DNA of 64,000 nucleotides. It comes from Cepaea nemoralis. Taxonomy: Eukaryota; Mollusca; Gastropoda; Stylommatophora; Helicidae. The notes beneath the pieces were generated by a model that saw nothing but the letters and a program-made list of their open reading frames with translations, was not told where the DNA came from and made no database searches. Where the stretch lies: assembly GCA_014155875.1 (NCBI GenBank), contig JACEFZ010024509.1, forward strand, positions 498,501 to 562,500. The letters are read 5' to 3'. Shown piece by piece: positions 33,524 to 44,685 of the stretch (positions are counted from its first letter, which is position 1; each line of letters starts with the position of its first letter). The position numbers were made by a program, and so were the translations under genes.

Positions 33524-34515
33524 TTTCCCTGATCTCCTGACCTTATAAAATTTCTCTGCATCTCTCCATAATTCCCATTTGATGATCTACCATTTACAGT
33601 TCTATTCTGTGTACTAGTCTGAGCACATCTATTATTTTGTGTATTCGACTGGACACGTCTGTTATCACAGGAGCGAAAAATGTGTCCACATTGGTGGCAC
33701 CCCCAACAAACCACATTTGTGTTATTTGTGTTACCTACCATGTCTCTTACAGTATTTCTCACTTGTCTTTCTCTACCTTGATTATAAACGTTACTGTTTC
33801 TTTGTAACATCTGTATTTCTCTCCTTCTTCCTCTCCATCCATATCTATACTGTCCTATTTCCATTGGTTCTTCAATTCTATCCTCTGAACTACTACCTAA
33901 CTCTCGTCCTACCCTCAATCTAAACCTTCTTCTCACGCTTTCCTCTTGTATAGCTATATCTACAGCTTGTGACAACCTTGCAGGATTCTCTCTCATTAAT
34001 TTAAATTTCAGTCCATCTGACCTAATCCCATCAACAAAAATCCCCACCAACATCCGTTCCACTTCCTCAGCTCGGACATTCTGACCCAAAAATGACTCTT
34101 CGGCTAAATTGATCAACCTATCACTGTATAGCTGCACACTTTCTCTAGTATTTTGTCTCGTCTGTCGCAACACTGAGAATGCGTGTTGAGGGTCAGTAAT
34201 CTCTGCATATTTGTGAGCTAAGTCGTCTTTGAATTGTTCCCAGGTTTCACCTCCTCCAGCTTCTAGCTTTCTTCTTATATGATCAGAAACAGGACTTGCA
34301 CTAGTTCTATAAGCCAAATTCTTTTTATCCTCATCTGTAGCGTTCACTAGATAAGCATGTTTCTCAATGGATACAATCCATTTCTTAAATTGACTCGCTT
34401 GTCCATTAAACCTCTCGACATCACTGACTACACTTTGCTGTCTTAACACCGAGTCCAACTTTGATATTGCCCCACCAACTCCACTAAGTACTTGTGAAAG
34501 ATCTTGGGCTTCCAT
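33505..34515 (-). CDS. Gypsy-1 Gag
   Basis: 336 residues starting ATG at 34515 (MEAQDLSQVL). The capsid-like region (residues ~30-200) includes 'FNGQASQFKKWIVSIEKHAY' and 'ETWEQFKDDLAHKYAEITDP'. A single CCHC zinc knuckle, 'CWGCHQCGHIFRSC', lies near residue 275. An Asn- and Arg-rich tail follows, ending 'GNWHPAY'. Structural protein of the virus-like particle. 'tttccatttcag' upstream of the ATG could be a splice acceptor, which is not needed to explain the frame. Confidence 0.85.
   Translation of the reverse strand: MEAQDLSQVLSGVGGAISKLDSVLRQQSVVSDVERFNGQASQFKKWIVSIEKHAYLVNATDEDKKNLAYRTSASPVSDHIRRKLEAGGGETWEQFKDDLAHKYAEITDPQHAFSVLRQTRQNTRESVQLYSDRLINLAEESFLGQNVRAEEVERMLVGIFVDGIRSDGLKFKLMRENPARLSQAVDIAIQEESVRRRFRLRVGRELGSSSEDRIEEPMEIGQYRYGWRGRRREIQMLQRNSNVYNQGRERQVRNTVRDMVGNTNNTNVVCWGCHQCGHIFRSCDNRRVQSNTQNNRCAQTSTQNRTVNGRSSNGNYGEMQRNFIRSGDQGNWHPAY
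33523..33529 (-). promoter_or_regulatory. Putative -1 frameshift site, gag/protease
   Basis: Minus strand GGGAAAT in gag frame G-GGA-AAT, nine codons from the end of gag. It fits the XXXYYYZ slippery heptamer, and the -1 frame enters protease. No downstream pseudoknot was verified. Confidence 0.6.
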
Positions 34516-34519
34516 TCTA

Positions 34520-34987
34520 AAAAAAAATCTGAAATGGAAAATACAGCAGTACCAAACAATCTAATATAATAATATGTCCTAAATCAAGCAGTTGGACATC
34601 TTAATCTAAAATTTAACAATACCTGCTATACTTATAGTCCTGTCGTTTGTCCAATCGTTTTTCTTATTCAAAACTGATGATCTGCCGTTGTAAAAATTTT
34701 AGAACACTTCCAGCGTCTCGCAGAGTATGGTTGTCGTCCAATCGACAAATATTGAAGGAGTATGACGCCCAATCGACAAAATTGAAGGAGTATGACGCCC
34801 AATCGACAAAATTGAAGGTTGTCTTCTTCTCTCGCAGGAAAAGAAAGGAAGAGCCTCTGGATTCCTCACTTAATCGAAGTCGGTGCCTTCTGACTTACTT
34901 TCACCGAAAAATGGCCCTTCTAGTCGTCTTCATGCCGCTGATTGTGCTCGTCTGGATTTGAAATGACAACGATCGAGACAATAATCA

Positions 34988-35020
<33 letters not shown>

Positions 35021-35440
35021 GCCGGCTCACTATAAGCGTTGACCAACAACTCCGGACTTTATCTTCAGACTACCAAGGTCACCTTCAATGTACTTCAGAC
35101 GATAACGGTTAAATCGACAGTTCCAGCAAGACCAGATTTCACGGCAGCATATCTGGAACATCCATACGTTTCGAAAAGAACGAGCAGGTCAACACAGGAT
35201 TCAAGATTGACGATGGCTGCTCTGTTTCACCACTCGGAACATTATGTGTTGTGTGGCGGTTTTAACAACCATCAACCCCATCACAAAGACTTGAAAATAC
35301 GACATAAGTTGTTCCTCCAGAGTGCAGGACTTCAACACAACCTTCCATGACTTCTGTTGACTTCTATATTCCAATTTGATTTATTTTATGAGGACCTCTG
35401 TGATCAGTGGTGACCGCGACAGCACGATTCCGAAATCCTG
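34520..35440. other. Leader-side DNA of gypsy-1, no gene
   Basis: Contains a ~32-bp direct repeat in three units at about 34735-34830 (core 'ccaatcgacaaaattgaagg' with 'agtatgacgc') and a (TTGA)n run at 34990-35020. The ORFs here are not recognised. Confidence 0.55.
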
Positions 35441-35600
35441 GTCACGGCACCAAATCAGGTCATATCACAGTGTGAACATGGCCTGGCTGTGAATCGTTAG
35501 TGGCTGACATCAATATAGATGACAAACTCCGCGTTGTAGTGTATAAAAGGTTTATTTGAGTCATCAATTACATTTTCATGCTGCCGATGTAAATACAGAC
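35435..35600 (-). other. Possible PBS and LTR edge
   Basis: The minus strand reads '...tgacctgatttggtgccg', a TGG-initial primer-binding-site-like word at about 35438-35455. Further upstream in that sense is 'caaataaacctttta', with a polyadenylation signal. This would be the end of a 5' LTR about 0.9 kb upstream of the gypsy-1 gag start. No matching 3' LTR was found. Confidence 0.35.
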
Positions 35601-35756
35601 ATCTTTGTTGTTCTTCTCATGGCCGAATCCCAAGTGACGCTTGAGCAACCCCTGGATACCTAAACCCATTCGTGCTCAAGCGTTCACTAACTTTATTTCC
35701 CCATTAACTCTCTAACTACTAACCTAAATCCCTTACTGTTATACTTACATCAAAGA

Positions 35757-35945
35757 TCATCTGCGACGAGACCACGAGGATGTCCAAGAAGAAAATGGAT
35801 TAACGACATCAAAGACATTGTATATACAATCACACGGAATGACAGTGTCCAGTGCCGCCCATCGGCTCTGGAACGCAAATTATTCCTCCCCACGATGCTT
35901 GACGGCAGAAGTGGAAGATGATGATGATGATGATGATGATATATT
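35757..35945 (+). mobile_element. LINE 3' end fragment with (GAT)n tail
   Basis: The plus strand reads 'RRPRGCPRRKWINDIKDIVY' (with a frame adjustment) and 'RPSALERKLFLPTMLDG', the basic C-terminus of a LINE, followed by 'gatgatgatgatgatgatga'. Confidence 0.75.
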
Positions 35946-35967
35946 TTGTACTTACTTAAATAGTACG

Positions 35968-36126
<159 letters not shown>

Positions 36127-36325
36127 TATTAATTAAGGCATGCTTGTGTTTTTTTTTTCATGCACTACCATGTACTGTCACTATCAGTCGTTCATAGAAA
36201 ACATTCAATATGGCTGCCGTGACCACGATGAAGGTTCAAACCGCTGGTGCTTTCGAAGTCAAATGATTCGATCGCTGGTTACCTGGCACATCCATGTCCC
36301 GTACAGTATAAGCATGTAAGTCTCT

Positions 36326-36328
<3 letters not shown>

Positions 36329-36413
<85 letters not shown>
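36329..36413. repeat. (GA)n microsatellite
   Basis: About 85 bp of pure GA, followed at once by a perfect 12-bp inverted repeat (36411-36437, 3-base loop). Confidence 0.98.
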
Positions 36414-36417
<4 letters not shown>

Positions 36418-37197
36418 ACACATAGTGTGTCAGGTCTTCGTCAGATATGACTGAGCTACCGTATAACAGTAGACGGTACTGCGTGCTTTCTGTTAGCGCC
36501 GAACGTTGGGCGGCGCTTACCAAACCCGACACCCCACATTGTGCCAACGGCTTCGGGCGGAAGAGCGCAATTGGGAGGTTACAAGCCTTACCCTGGTGCG
36601 AGGAAATGCAAGCTAAAGACAAAATGTCATGGCAGGGCAGACCAGGCCCTAAGCCTAGGGTTGGCGGCTGGTCTAGGATCGAAACTCCGACAGGCGGACA
36701 GTTAGAGCATTGCTTTGCTGATCCGGCAGCTTCTGCAGCTTGTCTTGTTCCAGATGTATAGGTGTTACCTTTCCTCTGGAGTGAACTAGGCAGGCCGAGA
36801 GAGGGATCATGCTGCATGGGCAATACATGATCTTTATATTTAAGCCCAGACTTTGTGCTATGGAGAAGCAATAACTCCATCCCTGGTCTTGACTGGTCTC
36901 GGAATCAAAGCGAGAGGCAACTGTTACGGGTTATAAGTCCCTGTTAATTGGCGTAGACATGGGGCGCCACGCTTTGCCTCTGACGGTGGGAGACACCTAC
37001 AGGTGTCACTGATGAGCTACCGCCCGCCTCAAGCTGGGCAGCCCCCGGCCAATTGGGTGCTGATCCGCCATAGCCTGCCTGCTTCAATGGGCGCTTGGGG
37101 CTAGGACAAAATCTGAATCGCAGGCTGTAAAACCAATGCACTAGGTACAAATAAAAATAAAAATAGAAACCTCAAGCTACGGCTTGCTACCTGGAAC

Positions 37198-37839
37198 GTG
37201 AGAACCATGTCTCCAGGATTTTCAACTGACTTGACCAATATTGACTATGTGAGAAAAACGGCTGTGATTGATGCCGAACTCAGTCGTCTTAACATTGATA
37301 TTGCTGGCCTCCAGGAGACTCGCCAAGCTGAGGAAGGGTCACTCACGGAAAAAAATTACACCTTTTTTTGGAAGGGTAGAGGGCAGGCAGAAAAAAGGCA
37401 ACACGGTGTGGGCTTTGCAGTGAAGAATTCGCTACTGGGAATGATTGAAATTCCAGCAGGAGGAAATGAAAGACTATTATCCCTGCGCTTGGCAACCTTT
37501 TGTGGTTTTGCCAACATTATTACTGCATATGCACCGACACTCGATTCCTCTGATGATGTGAAGGATTCGTTCTATGAGGAGTTAGACTCTGTGATCAAGG
37601 CAGTTCCAAAATCTGACTACATTTATATGCTCGGTGATTTCAGTGCTCGTGTGGGCAGGGACTCGAGTTCATGGCCAGTGTGCCTTGGAAAATACAACAT
37701 CGGTCACATGAATGATAATGGGCAAAGGCTGCTGGAGCATTGCACTAGAAATGACCTATTTATTACAAACTCCTTTTTTAAAACAAAAGAGCTGCATAAG
37801 GTCACATGGAAACATCCAAGATCCGGCCATTGGCATTAG
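37198..37839 (+). CDS. LINE-D endonuclease (EEP domain)
   Basis: 213 residues of an endonuclease/exonuclease/phosphatase-type domain. 'IDIAGLQETRQAEEGS' holds the metal-binding Glu. 'IYMLGDFSARVG' corresponds to the GDFN motif with Ser for Asn. 'NDLFITNSFF' and 'HKVTWKHPRSG' precede a stop at 37837-37839. After it the frame goes on 'LDFIITRRQHL', so the usual D-Y/F-I motif lies beyond the stop. It nicks target DNA for target-primed reverse transcription. Non-functional in this copy because of the stop. Confidence 0.8.
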   Translation: MRTMSPGFSTDLTNIDYVRKTAVIDAELSRLNIDIAGLQETRQAEEGSLTEKNYTFFWKGRGQAEKRQHGVGFAVKNSLLGMIEIPAGGNERLLSLRLATFCGFANIITAYAPTLDSSDDVKDSFYEELDSVIKAVPKSDYIYMLGDFSARVGRDSSSWPVCLGKYNIGHMNDNGQRLLEHCTRNDLFITNSFFKTKELHKVTWKHPRSGHWH

Positions 37840-38121
37840 CTGGACTTCATTATCACACGGAGACAACATCTAAACCATACATCATTAACTCGAAGTTACC
37901 ACAGTGCTGACTGTGATACAGATCATTCTTTGGTTGTTACAAGGGTTAGACTGAGACCAAAGAGAATCTATACAGCTAAACAAAAATCTAGACCCAGGAT
38001 TAATATTATTAACACTCATGATCCTGGAAAGTGCTTTGAATTTCAACAGCAACTTGAAGACGCTTTCACTGATACATCAGAAAATTGTATAGTAAATGAT
38101 AAATGGAGTAAACTTAAGGAA

Positions 38122-38370
38122 TAAATAAAATGTTTTGCGTATCCTTTTACAGGACTTAGCTGTCAACAGCAGCATCTTTCAGCTGTCTGTTGATCTCTTG
38201 GCAAGATTACGCTCAGTAGTTTGCCATTGCTTTCTGAGCGGCCGGCTCAGTATCCGCAAGTCACGAGCGGGGGTCGAACCACCTCAGTTCTCGCTCCGCT
38301 GCGAGACTCTGCGTGATAAACGGGATTACAGAGAGAAAGTGTTGTAACCCCACAGCCAGAGAGACCGGTA
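38122..38370 (-). mobile_element. tRNA-derived SINE inside LINE-D, 12-bp TSD
   Basis: A 249-bp element in reverse orientation flanked by AAACTTAAGGAA (38110-38121 and 38371-38382). In its own sense: 'ctggctgtggggtta' (A-box-like), 'ggttcgacccccgctcg' (B-box), the shared body, and a 'ttttattt' end. Removing it rejoins the LINE frame '..WSKLKE' to 'TIYKTAVGF', which confirms the boundaries. Confidence 0.95.
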
Positions 38371-38417
38371 AAACTTAAGGAAACTATTTATAAAACAGCG
38401 GTAGGGTTTACGGCACT

Positions 38418-38879
38418 GTGGATCATAAGAGGCAGGACTGGTTTGCGGCAAACCGCCAGATACTGCAGCCCTTGATTGATAAAAAGAAGATAGCTCTCTT
38501 AAGAAACAAGGAAAGACCAACACGTAACACTCTGAGTGAGCTAAGGCAAGCTAGGAAGGATGTGCAAAAGGCTGCCAGGCAGTGTGAGAATGACTATTGG
38601 ATCAAGTTATGTGAGTCCATTCAAATCGCAAGTGATAAGGGAAAAATCAGAAGCATGTATGAAGGGATAAAGAAAGCCTGTGGTCCAACGATCAAAAGAA
38701 GTGCACCGCTGAAAACCTTGAATGGAGAAATCATCACTGATAAGAAACAGCAGATGGATAGATGGGTCAAGAACTATTTAGAGCTTTACTCAAGTGAGAC
38801 CAAGCTAGCGGATGATGCCCTCAACGCCATAGGGGCCCTGCCAACTCTTGACCCCACCTGGACACACTTCCCAATATAA
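38418..38879 (+). pseudogene. LINE-D linker before RT
   Basis: 153 residues between endonuclease and RT: 'DWFAANRQILQPLIDKKKI' and 'KGKIRSMYEGIKKACGPTIK', a region shared by many LINE ORF2 proteins. It ends at a stop (38877-38879), after which the RT fingers ('INELAPGKAPGKDGIPIEVI') continue in another frame to 39230. Confidence 0.75.
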
Positions 38880-39236
38880 CAGAAGTTAAGTGTGCTATAA
38901 ATGAACTTGCGCCTGGCAAGGCTCCAGGTAAGGATGGGATTCCAATAGAGGTAATCAGGAGTGGGCAAGACACACTCACTCTACAGATCCACCTGCTAAT
39001 AGAGCTATGCTGGCGAGAAGGACAAGTCCCGCAGAATTTCAAAGATTCAAACATCATAACGCTGTACAAGAACAAGGGCGATCGGAGCGACTGTAACAAG
39101 TATAGGGGTATCTCACTTTTTGTGTATTGTTGAGAAAGTATTTGCCAGAGTTGTTCTGCGCAGACTTCAAGTCCTGGGAGATCAAGTCTACCCCCAATCA
39201 CAGTGCGGCTTCCGTTAGAACCGGTCTACCATTGAT

Positions 39237-39968
39237 ATGATATTCTCATTGCGACAGATGCAAGAAAAATGCCGGGAACAAAATCAGCCACTGTTTATTG
39301 CCTTCATCGACCTCACAAAGGCATTCGATTTGGTCAGTCGTGAGGGTCTGTTCAAAGCACTAAAGAAGATTGGCTGCCTACCAACTCTTCTGTCCATTGT
39401 GGAATCGTTCCACACAGGCATGAAGGGTATAATCAAGTTTGATGGTGCAACTTCTGAAGAGTTTGAAATCAAGAGTGGAGTTAAGCAAGGTTGTGTACTA
39501 GCTCCCACCCTCTTTGGAATATACTTTTCACTTCTACTGAAATATGCCTTTCGTGATCAGGATGACGGTATATACATTCACTCACGCACAGATGGTGGCC
39601 TCTATAATGCTCAGAGATTGAAGGCCAAGACTAAAATTAGGAGGGTACTAATCAGAGAGTTGCTTTTTGCCGATGTTGCTGTGATTACGACCCACTCTGA
39701 GGACGAATTACAACATCTACTAACTGCATTCTCCAATGCTTGTTCTGAATTTGGTTTAACAATTAACAAAAAGAAGACACAGATTATGTGCAGATGTCGT
39801 TTGGCGTCGCAGACAGCAGAGCACATACTCCAGGATTGCCCAAACTACAACATATCCAGGCGAACCTTCTGGCCTAGAGAGACAACAGTGGAAGATAAAC
39901 TCTATGGACCGCTGAATGAACTAAAAAAGACTGTTAGATTCATACAAGAGACAACATTGCAGTTATAA
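39237..39968 (+). pseudogene. LINE-D RT palm fused in frame to another LINE tail
   Basis: 243 residues. Residues 1-185 are the LINE-D RT palm: 'FIDLTKAFDLVSREGLFKAL', 'GVKQGCVLAPTLF' and 'LLFADVAVITTHSEDEL'. The catalytic pair usually read DD is DV, so this RT is inactive. From 'CRCRLASQTAEHILQDC' on, the protein is the C-terminus of a different LINE, ending at that LINE's stop. The native continuation restarts at 40001 ('SQGAHGVPSIFIDDAEL'). Confidence 0.82.
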
Positions 39969-39999
39969 ACATATTTTAGGCGAACGAAAGAAGATGAAG
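39789..39999 (+). mobile_element. Foreign LINE 3' tail inserted in LINE-D RT
   Basis: About 210 bp beginning 'tgcagatgtcgtttggcg' and ending 'gaaagaagatgaagaatg'. It encodes a C-x-C...H...C motif ('CRCRLASQTAEHILQDC') and 'LYGPLNELKKTVRFIQET', typical of the end of I/Nimb-type LINE ORF2. Any TSD is only 3-4 bp ('atg'). Confidence 0.75.
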
Positions 40000-40000
40000 A

Positions 40001-40561
40001 ATGTCACAAGGTGCACATGGTGTACCATCAATCTTTATTGACGACGCCGAACTGGAGATTGTAGACCATTTTACATATCTAGGATCAGAGGTAAATAGCA
40101 AATTATCCCTTGATCAGGAAATCAACATCAGGATTAGCAAGGCAGCAACAACAATGAACATGTTAGCAAAAAGAGTCTGGGAGAACAGGAAGCTTACTGC
40201 CAAAACAAAAGTCCACGTCTACCAAGCCTGTGTCCTTAGTACTCTTCTTTATGGCAGTGAAACCTGGACAACTTACTCACGCCAAGAGAAACGTTTAAAC
40301 AGCTTTCATATGCGGTGTCTGAGAAGAATACTTGGCATTAAGTGGCAAGAGAAAATCACAAATACTGAAGTATTGGAAAGATCAGGTTGTGTGACGGTGT
40401 ATTCCATGCTCAGTCTTCGTAGACTTAGATGGATAGGACACGTTAGGAGGATGGAGGATGGTAGAATACCAAAGGACATCTTTTTAGGTGAATTCAGACG
40501 GGTAGGAGATCTCAGGGTCGGCCTCTACTACGATACAAAGATGTGTGTAAGCGGGACATGA
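40001..40561 (+). pseudogene. LINE-D RT C-terminal region
   Basis: 186 residues after the insertion: 'EIVDHFTYLGSEVNSKLSLD', 'VLSTLLYGSETWTTYSRQEK', 'FHMRCLRRILGIKWQEKITN' and 'LRRLRWIGHVRRMEDGRIPK'. The frame breaks near 40540; a terminal zinc finger, 'FTCIYCGQTFAARLGLTSH' plus 'IRHRH', is readable at about 40727-40810. Confidence 0.8.
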
Positions 40562-41069
40562 TTGATACATTCATTGATAATGCACATTCGGAGCACGTCG
40601 CCGCTGAACATGTTGCATGGAGGGCAACTATCAGAAATGGAATAAAGACAAAGGCGAAAATGATTGCAGATAAAGCACACACAGAGCGTGAGAGACGTAA
40701 GATGGTGTACCATGGTTGAAATGACCATGTTTTCACATGCATCTACTGTGGGCAAACATTTGCTGCAAGACTTGGCCTTACCAGCCACATTCGCCACCGC
40801 CATGTATCGTAGTTATTAAGCCTTTTTGAAGCACAATGTACCAAACTATCGTCTGTCAAGACGGAAAGGTGCCAATGAACAATGAGTGACATTTAGTTAC
40901 ACGGTGTGTGTCAGATTCAGAGTCAGTATTGGACTATAACCATTTGTGGTGACCAGATATCTGGATTATCAGGGAGCTACTGGAGGAAGTCCACACCTGG
41001 CCGGAGTAAAACATCTTTTGGTGAGGTCATTGTGTACTGAGCTATAGTGATGTTGTGTGGCCATTACTG

Positions 41070-41511
<442 letters not shown>

Positions 41512-42810
41512 TACGACAGCCGACCAGGTGTTCATGTGTTCTAATCCCCGACCACTGGAAATTGTTTTAATTGACCTAATCTCCCGGGTCGACCGAACCT
41601 AAAATTGGTACCAGGACTTGTCGTGGGAAGTAAAGTCAGCCCCAGTGTGATATTGACCACATCCTCCATCGAGTTCCCACTGTTCTACACAAATTTGGGG
41701 CTAGCACCATATACCCACTTGGCCTCACGGTATTTAAAAAGGTTTATTAAATATTTGAAACGATATAAATAAGCGATGGAGGTATGTAGAGATAAGAATA
41801 CATGAGTGATCATGATTTTTTCCATGAAACGTCTATCAATTCTACATTACACTTTTATGTAATGAATTGAACATTGGCACAGATTCCTAAAATGGATATC
41901 GGGAAATGTCTAGGGAAGTAAAGGTGGTCGCCATTAACCGTCTAACCGAATGCCGATTGGTCATAAGAAATATGTGTCTATGATCTATAGGCCCCTTTAA
42001 GACGTGTAGAACTGGTCCTTCACTTTCTGACCTCACTAATATCCTGTGATTTTACTACTACTGAGAGAACTACACAAAACGTTGACTTCAGATCTTCTTA
42101 CTGTTAATGACATTAGCCTACTTTGACACCTTAAGTGCACATACTGTCTTGTTTTGTTTGTTAACAGTTGTGAAGTTTTATCGATGAGTTTACACTTTCT
42201 GCATTACAAGTGTCACGGCCAATTGTGATCTTTAAAGTATTTTAGTTTGTGTGGCAATATCAACACGATTCTGGTTTCTCTTATTTCGGCATATCAGAAA
42301 TTATTACAACTGTTCTTTTATCTCTTTGCTGAAAGTTTTAAAATTAAAATTGAGATGCGTTGACGCAAGAATGATTTCACACCACTTAGGACATCCCCAT
42401 AAACGCTCCGTCTTCATCTTCATCCAACAGCGAAGAGTCCCATTAGTAATGATACCAGGTGCAGTCATATTATTTGCCCGTCTGTCCTTTCCTTGAATAC
42501 ATATCGTCGGCTAGATCCTCTGGTCACCTCCTGCCGCGCCATTCTCTCCAACCCATGATTGTTTATCTGTTCTTCCACACGATTCACGTGATCCCACAGG
42601 GCCCTGAGAACATCTACCTCGTCGTGCACCAATACCCCACCCAAACTGTCCGCCTGCTCTTTTCCCAACACATCAGCATGTCCTGGGAAAAAGGATCCAA
42701 CAAATGGCTCCTATTTGTGATTTTTTAAAATTAAAACATGATACTCTGCACTCAGCAGGCCTATCTTAATCCTTCACAGCACACTCTCGAGAGTCCGTTA
42801 AAATCACTTC
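41512..42810. other. No gene recognised
   Basis: Includes 'aaaaaggtttattaaat' near 41742 and a TGG-initial minus-strand word 'tatggtgctagcccc' near 41700, which could be the edge of another LTR. This is not supported by a second copy. ORFs 42251-42496 and 42459-42728 show no domain. Confidence 0.4.
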
Positions 42811-42819
42811 GGGTGTTAA

Positions 42820-43745
42820 GAAAATACAAGACAAGATTTACACATTTGGAATAAAATAACAGGATAACAAAATTCTGAAGAAAATAAGAAAAATGAATTA
42901 AATGAATGTTTAAAATTTTTAAAATATACAGGATAGTGAATGATTTACACATTTATGAATAAACAACAGGATAATTAATTGTTTACAAAAAAAAAAAAAA
43001 AAAAAAAAAATGCACGCTAATGAATGATGTACAAATTTGTAAAGGAAATAAAGGATAAAGATTGTTTTACACATTTTTGAAGGAAATACAGGACAATGAA
43101 TGATTTACAAATTTGTGAGAAAATCAAAGGATCAAAAATGACTTACAGAATTCTTAAGAAAATAAGGTAAGGATGAAATACAAATTAGTGGAGAAAATAT
43201 GACAATGAATGATGTACACATTTTTGAAGAGAATACAGAATAACGTTTGATTTAAAAATCTGTTATAAAAATAACATCTAATGAAGGATTTACATATTTG
43301 TAAAGAAAATACACGTTAGTGAGTGATGTTAAAATTTGTGAAGAAAATACAAGATGAAGAAATTTAAAATTTGGTAAATTAATAAAAGATAAATGAACTA
43401 TTTACAAATATGTGAAGAAAACACATGTTGTTGAATAATGTTTACATTTCTGAAAGAAAATATGGGTTAATGAATTATTTGCACATTTGTGGAAAATATT
43501 AATGATAAAGAATAATTTTCACATTTGTGAAGAACAGTATAAAAATACAGGGATTAATTCCAAATTTGAGAAACAGAACATATTAATGATTGATTTACAC
43601 ATTTGAGAGGAAAACACAGGATAATGAGTAATTTATAAATTTGTGAAGAAAATATATAATAAATAAGAAAACATTGGTGAAGAAAGTGTGGCATTCAATG
43701 ATCTACACATTTGTGAGAAAACCACAGGATATTGAATGATTTACA
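42820..43745. repeat. AT-rich degenerate tandem array, duplicate copy 2
   Basis: Same unit type as 1-1080 ('gaatgatttacacatttgtg', 'gaagaaaatacagg'). It includes a run of about 21 A at 42987-43008. Confidence 0.8.
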
Positions 43746-43751
43746 CATTTG

Positions 43752-43940
43752 CGATTTGTTTGGCTCTGATTTCTGGACAAGTTTAGTTTCAATAGTTTGC
43801 CATTGGTTTATGAACGACATGCACTCATACCAATATATGAAAACCAACGCAAGGCAGTCTGCTGCCAAAGCTGTGTTTCGAACGCGGTATGCGGGATTAC
43901 AAGTTACGCCCGTAAACTTTCGCAACAGAGACAGCGCGAA
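43752..43940 (-). mobile_element. SINE-related fragment in duplicate copy 2
   Basis: Contains 'aatagtttgccattggttta' (SINE body in reverse), 'gtttcgaacgcgg' (B-box region in reverse) and 'gcgggattacaagttacg'. It interrupts the AT-rich array and is absent from the corresponding place in copy 1, so it inserted after the duplication. Confidence 0.6.
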
Positions 43941-44323
43941 GAAAATACACATTAATAAATTATTAATACGTATGTGAGGTAAGGAATGATATATGCATTT
44001 CCACCCACGAACAATTCTTTCTGGTGGCAATTGTTATGTTATTTCTTGCATAAATGAACTGAACTTACAGGATTAAATTCACACCATAAAATAATGTTCT
44101 AACTCAGCAAAATGTCAGATTACCATCATCATCTATGTTCAAAAATACAGACACATTGCTATCATCACGGTTGCCCACTGACATTATCTCCTCCTGGCCA
44201 TCACTCTTCGCTCAGAACTACCCAGTCATTCATCATCATTTAGCTAGTCCTTTGTAGAACATCGCTCTCATCACCCCTAGCCAAGAACAGGTTCTCGATC
44301 CGTGGCCCGTTCATCTGCCTTAT

Positions 44324-44685
44324 CAGGGGCGTCACTAGGGGGGTGCGGGGGGTACGGGCCGCACCGGGTGACACCATCAAGGGGTGACACCAAAATAAAA
44401 AAATTGCAAATTTGACAAAGCAGACATAGCAAAATAACAAAAATTTAACTTTGTCCGAGTTTGTCGAAGTTCTTTATTTATGTTTTACCTGAAGTATTGA
44501 AGTTATATTGTTCAATTTGTTTTCTTTCTTATGTTCTTATTAACTTTTTGACTTATTTTACAAACATTACTATATGCGATTATATATGGTACAGGAACAC
44601 TCGGAAGAAGACCATGGAGAAAGTCTAGAGGGGTGACACCAAGAGTTTACCGCACTGGGTGACACCAACCCCAGTGACGCCACTG
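44324..44685. mobile_element. hAT-type MITE with 8-bp TSD and empty site
   Basis: 362 bp with imperfect terminal inverted repeats: left 'caggggcgtcactagggg', right end complement 'cagtggcgtcactgggg'. Flanked by TGCCTTAT (44316-44323 and 44686-44693). Inner subterminal repeats of 'gggtgacacca' are present. No transposase. The duplicate at 1388-1400 has the uninterrupted sequence 'catctgcctaatgcatgtt', an empty site. The 8-bp duplication and CAG-type ends fit the hAT superfamily. Confidence 0.93.

Larger units (their letters stand above)
29119..34515 (-). mobile_element. Ty3/gypsy element 1 (RT-RNase H-integrase order)
   Basis: Internal region of an LTR retrotransposon on the minus strand: gag (34515-33505), protease (33523-32867), RT to integrase (about 32910-29346, with one in-frame stop) and a small acidic ORF (29322-29119). 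Gag/protease and protease/RT overlap in the -1 frame. The pol order is the standard one for Ty3/gypsy. A PBS-like 'tggtgccgtgaccagga' lies at about 35438-35454 on the minus strand, but flanking LTRs could not be matched to each other. Confidence 0.85.
36457..40860 (+). mobile_element. LINE-D, near full length
   Basis: A 4.4-kb non-LTR retrotransposon. The 5' UTR (36457-37190) is shared with 60158-60620. Then endonuclease (37198-38124), a SINE insert (38122-38370), linker (38371-38879), RT (38880-39788), a foreign LINE tail (39789-39999), the RT C-terminal region (40001-40561) and a terminal zinc finger (about 40727-40812). The start is inferred from the shared 5' edge 'taccgtatgacagtag'. No TSD was found. 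Confidence 0.85.

Noticed and set aside
37198..37839. Annotation as craniofacial development protein 2-like host gene
   Set aside because: EEP fold next to RT and a terminal zinc finger in a repeat with a second copy of its 5' end: it is LINE ORF2.
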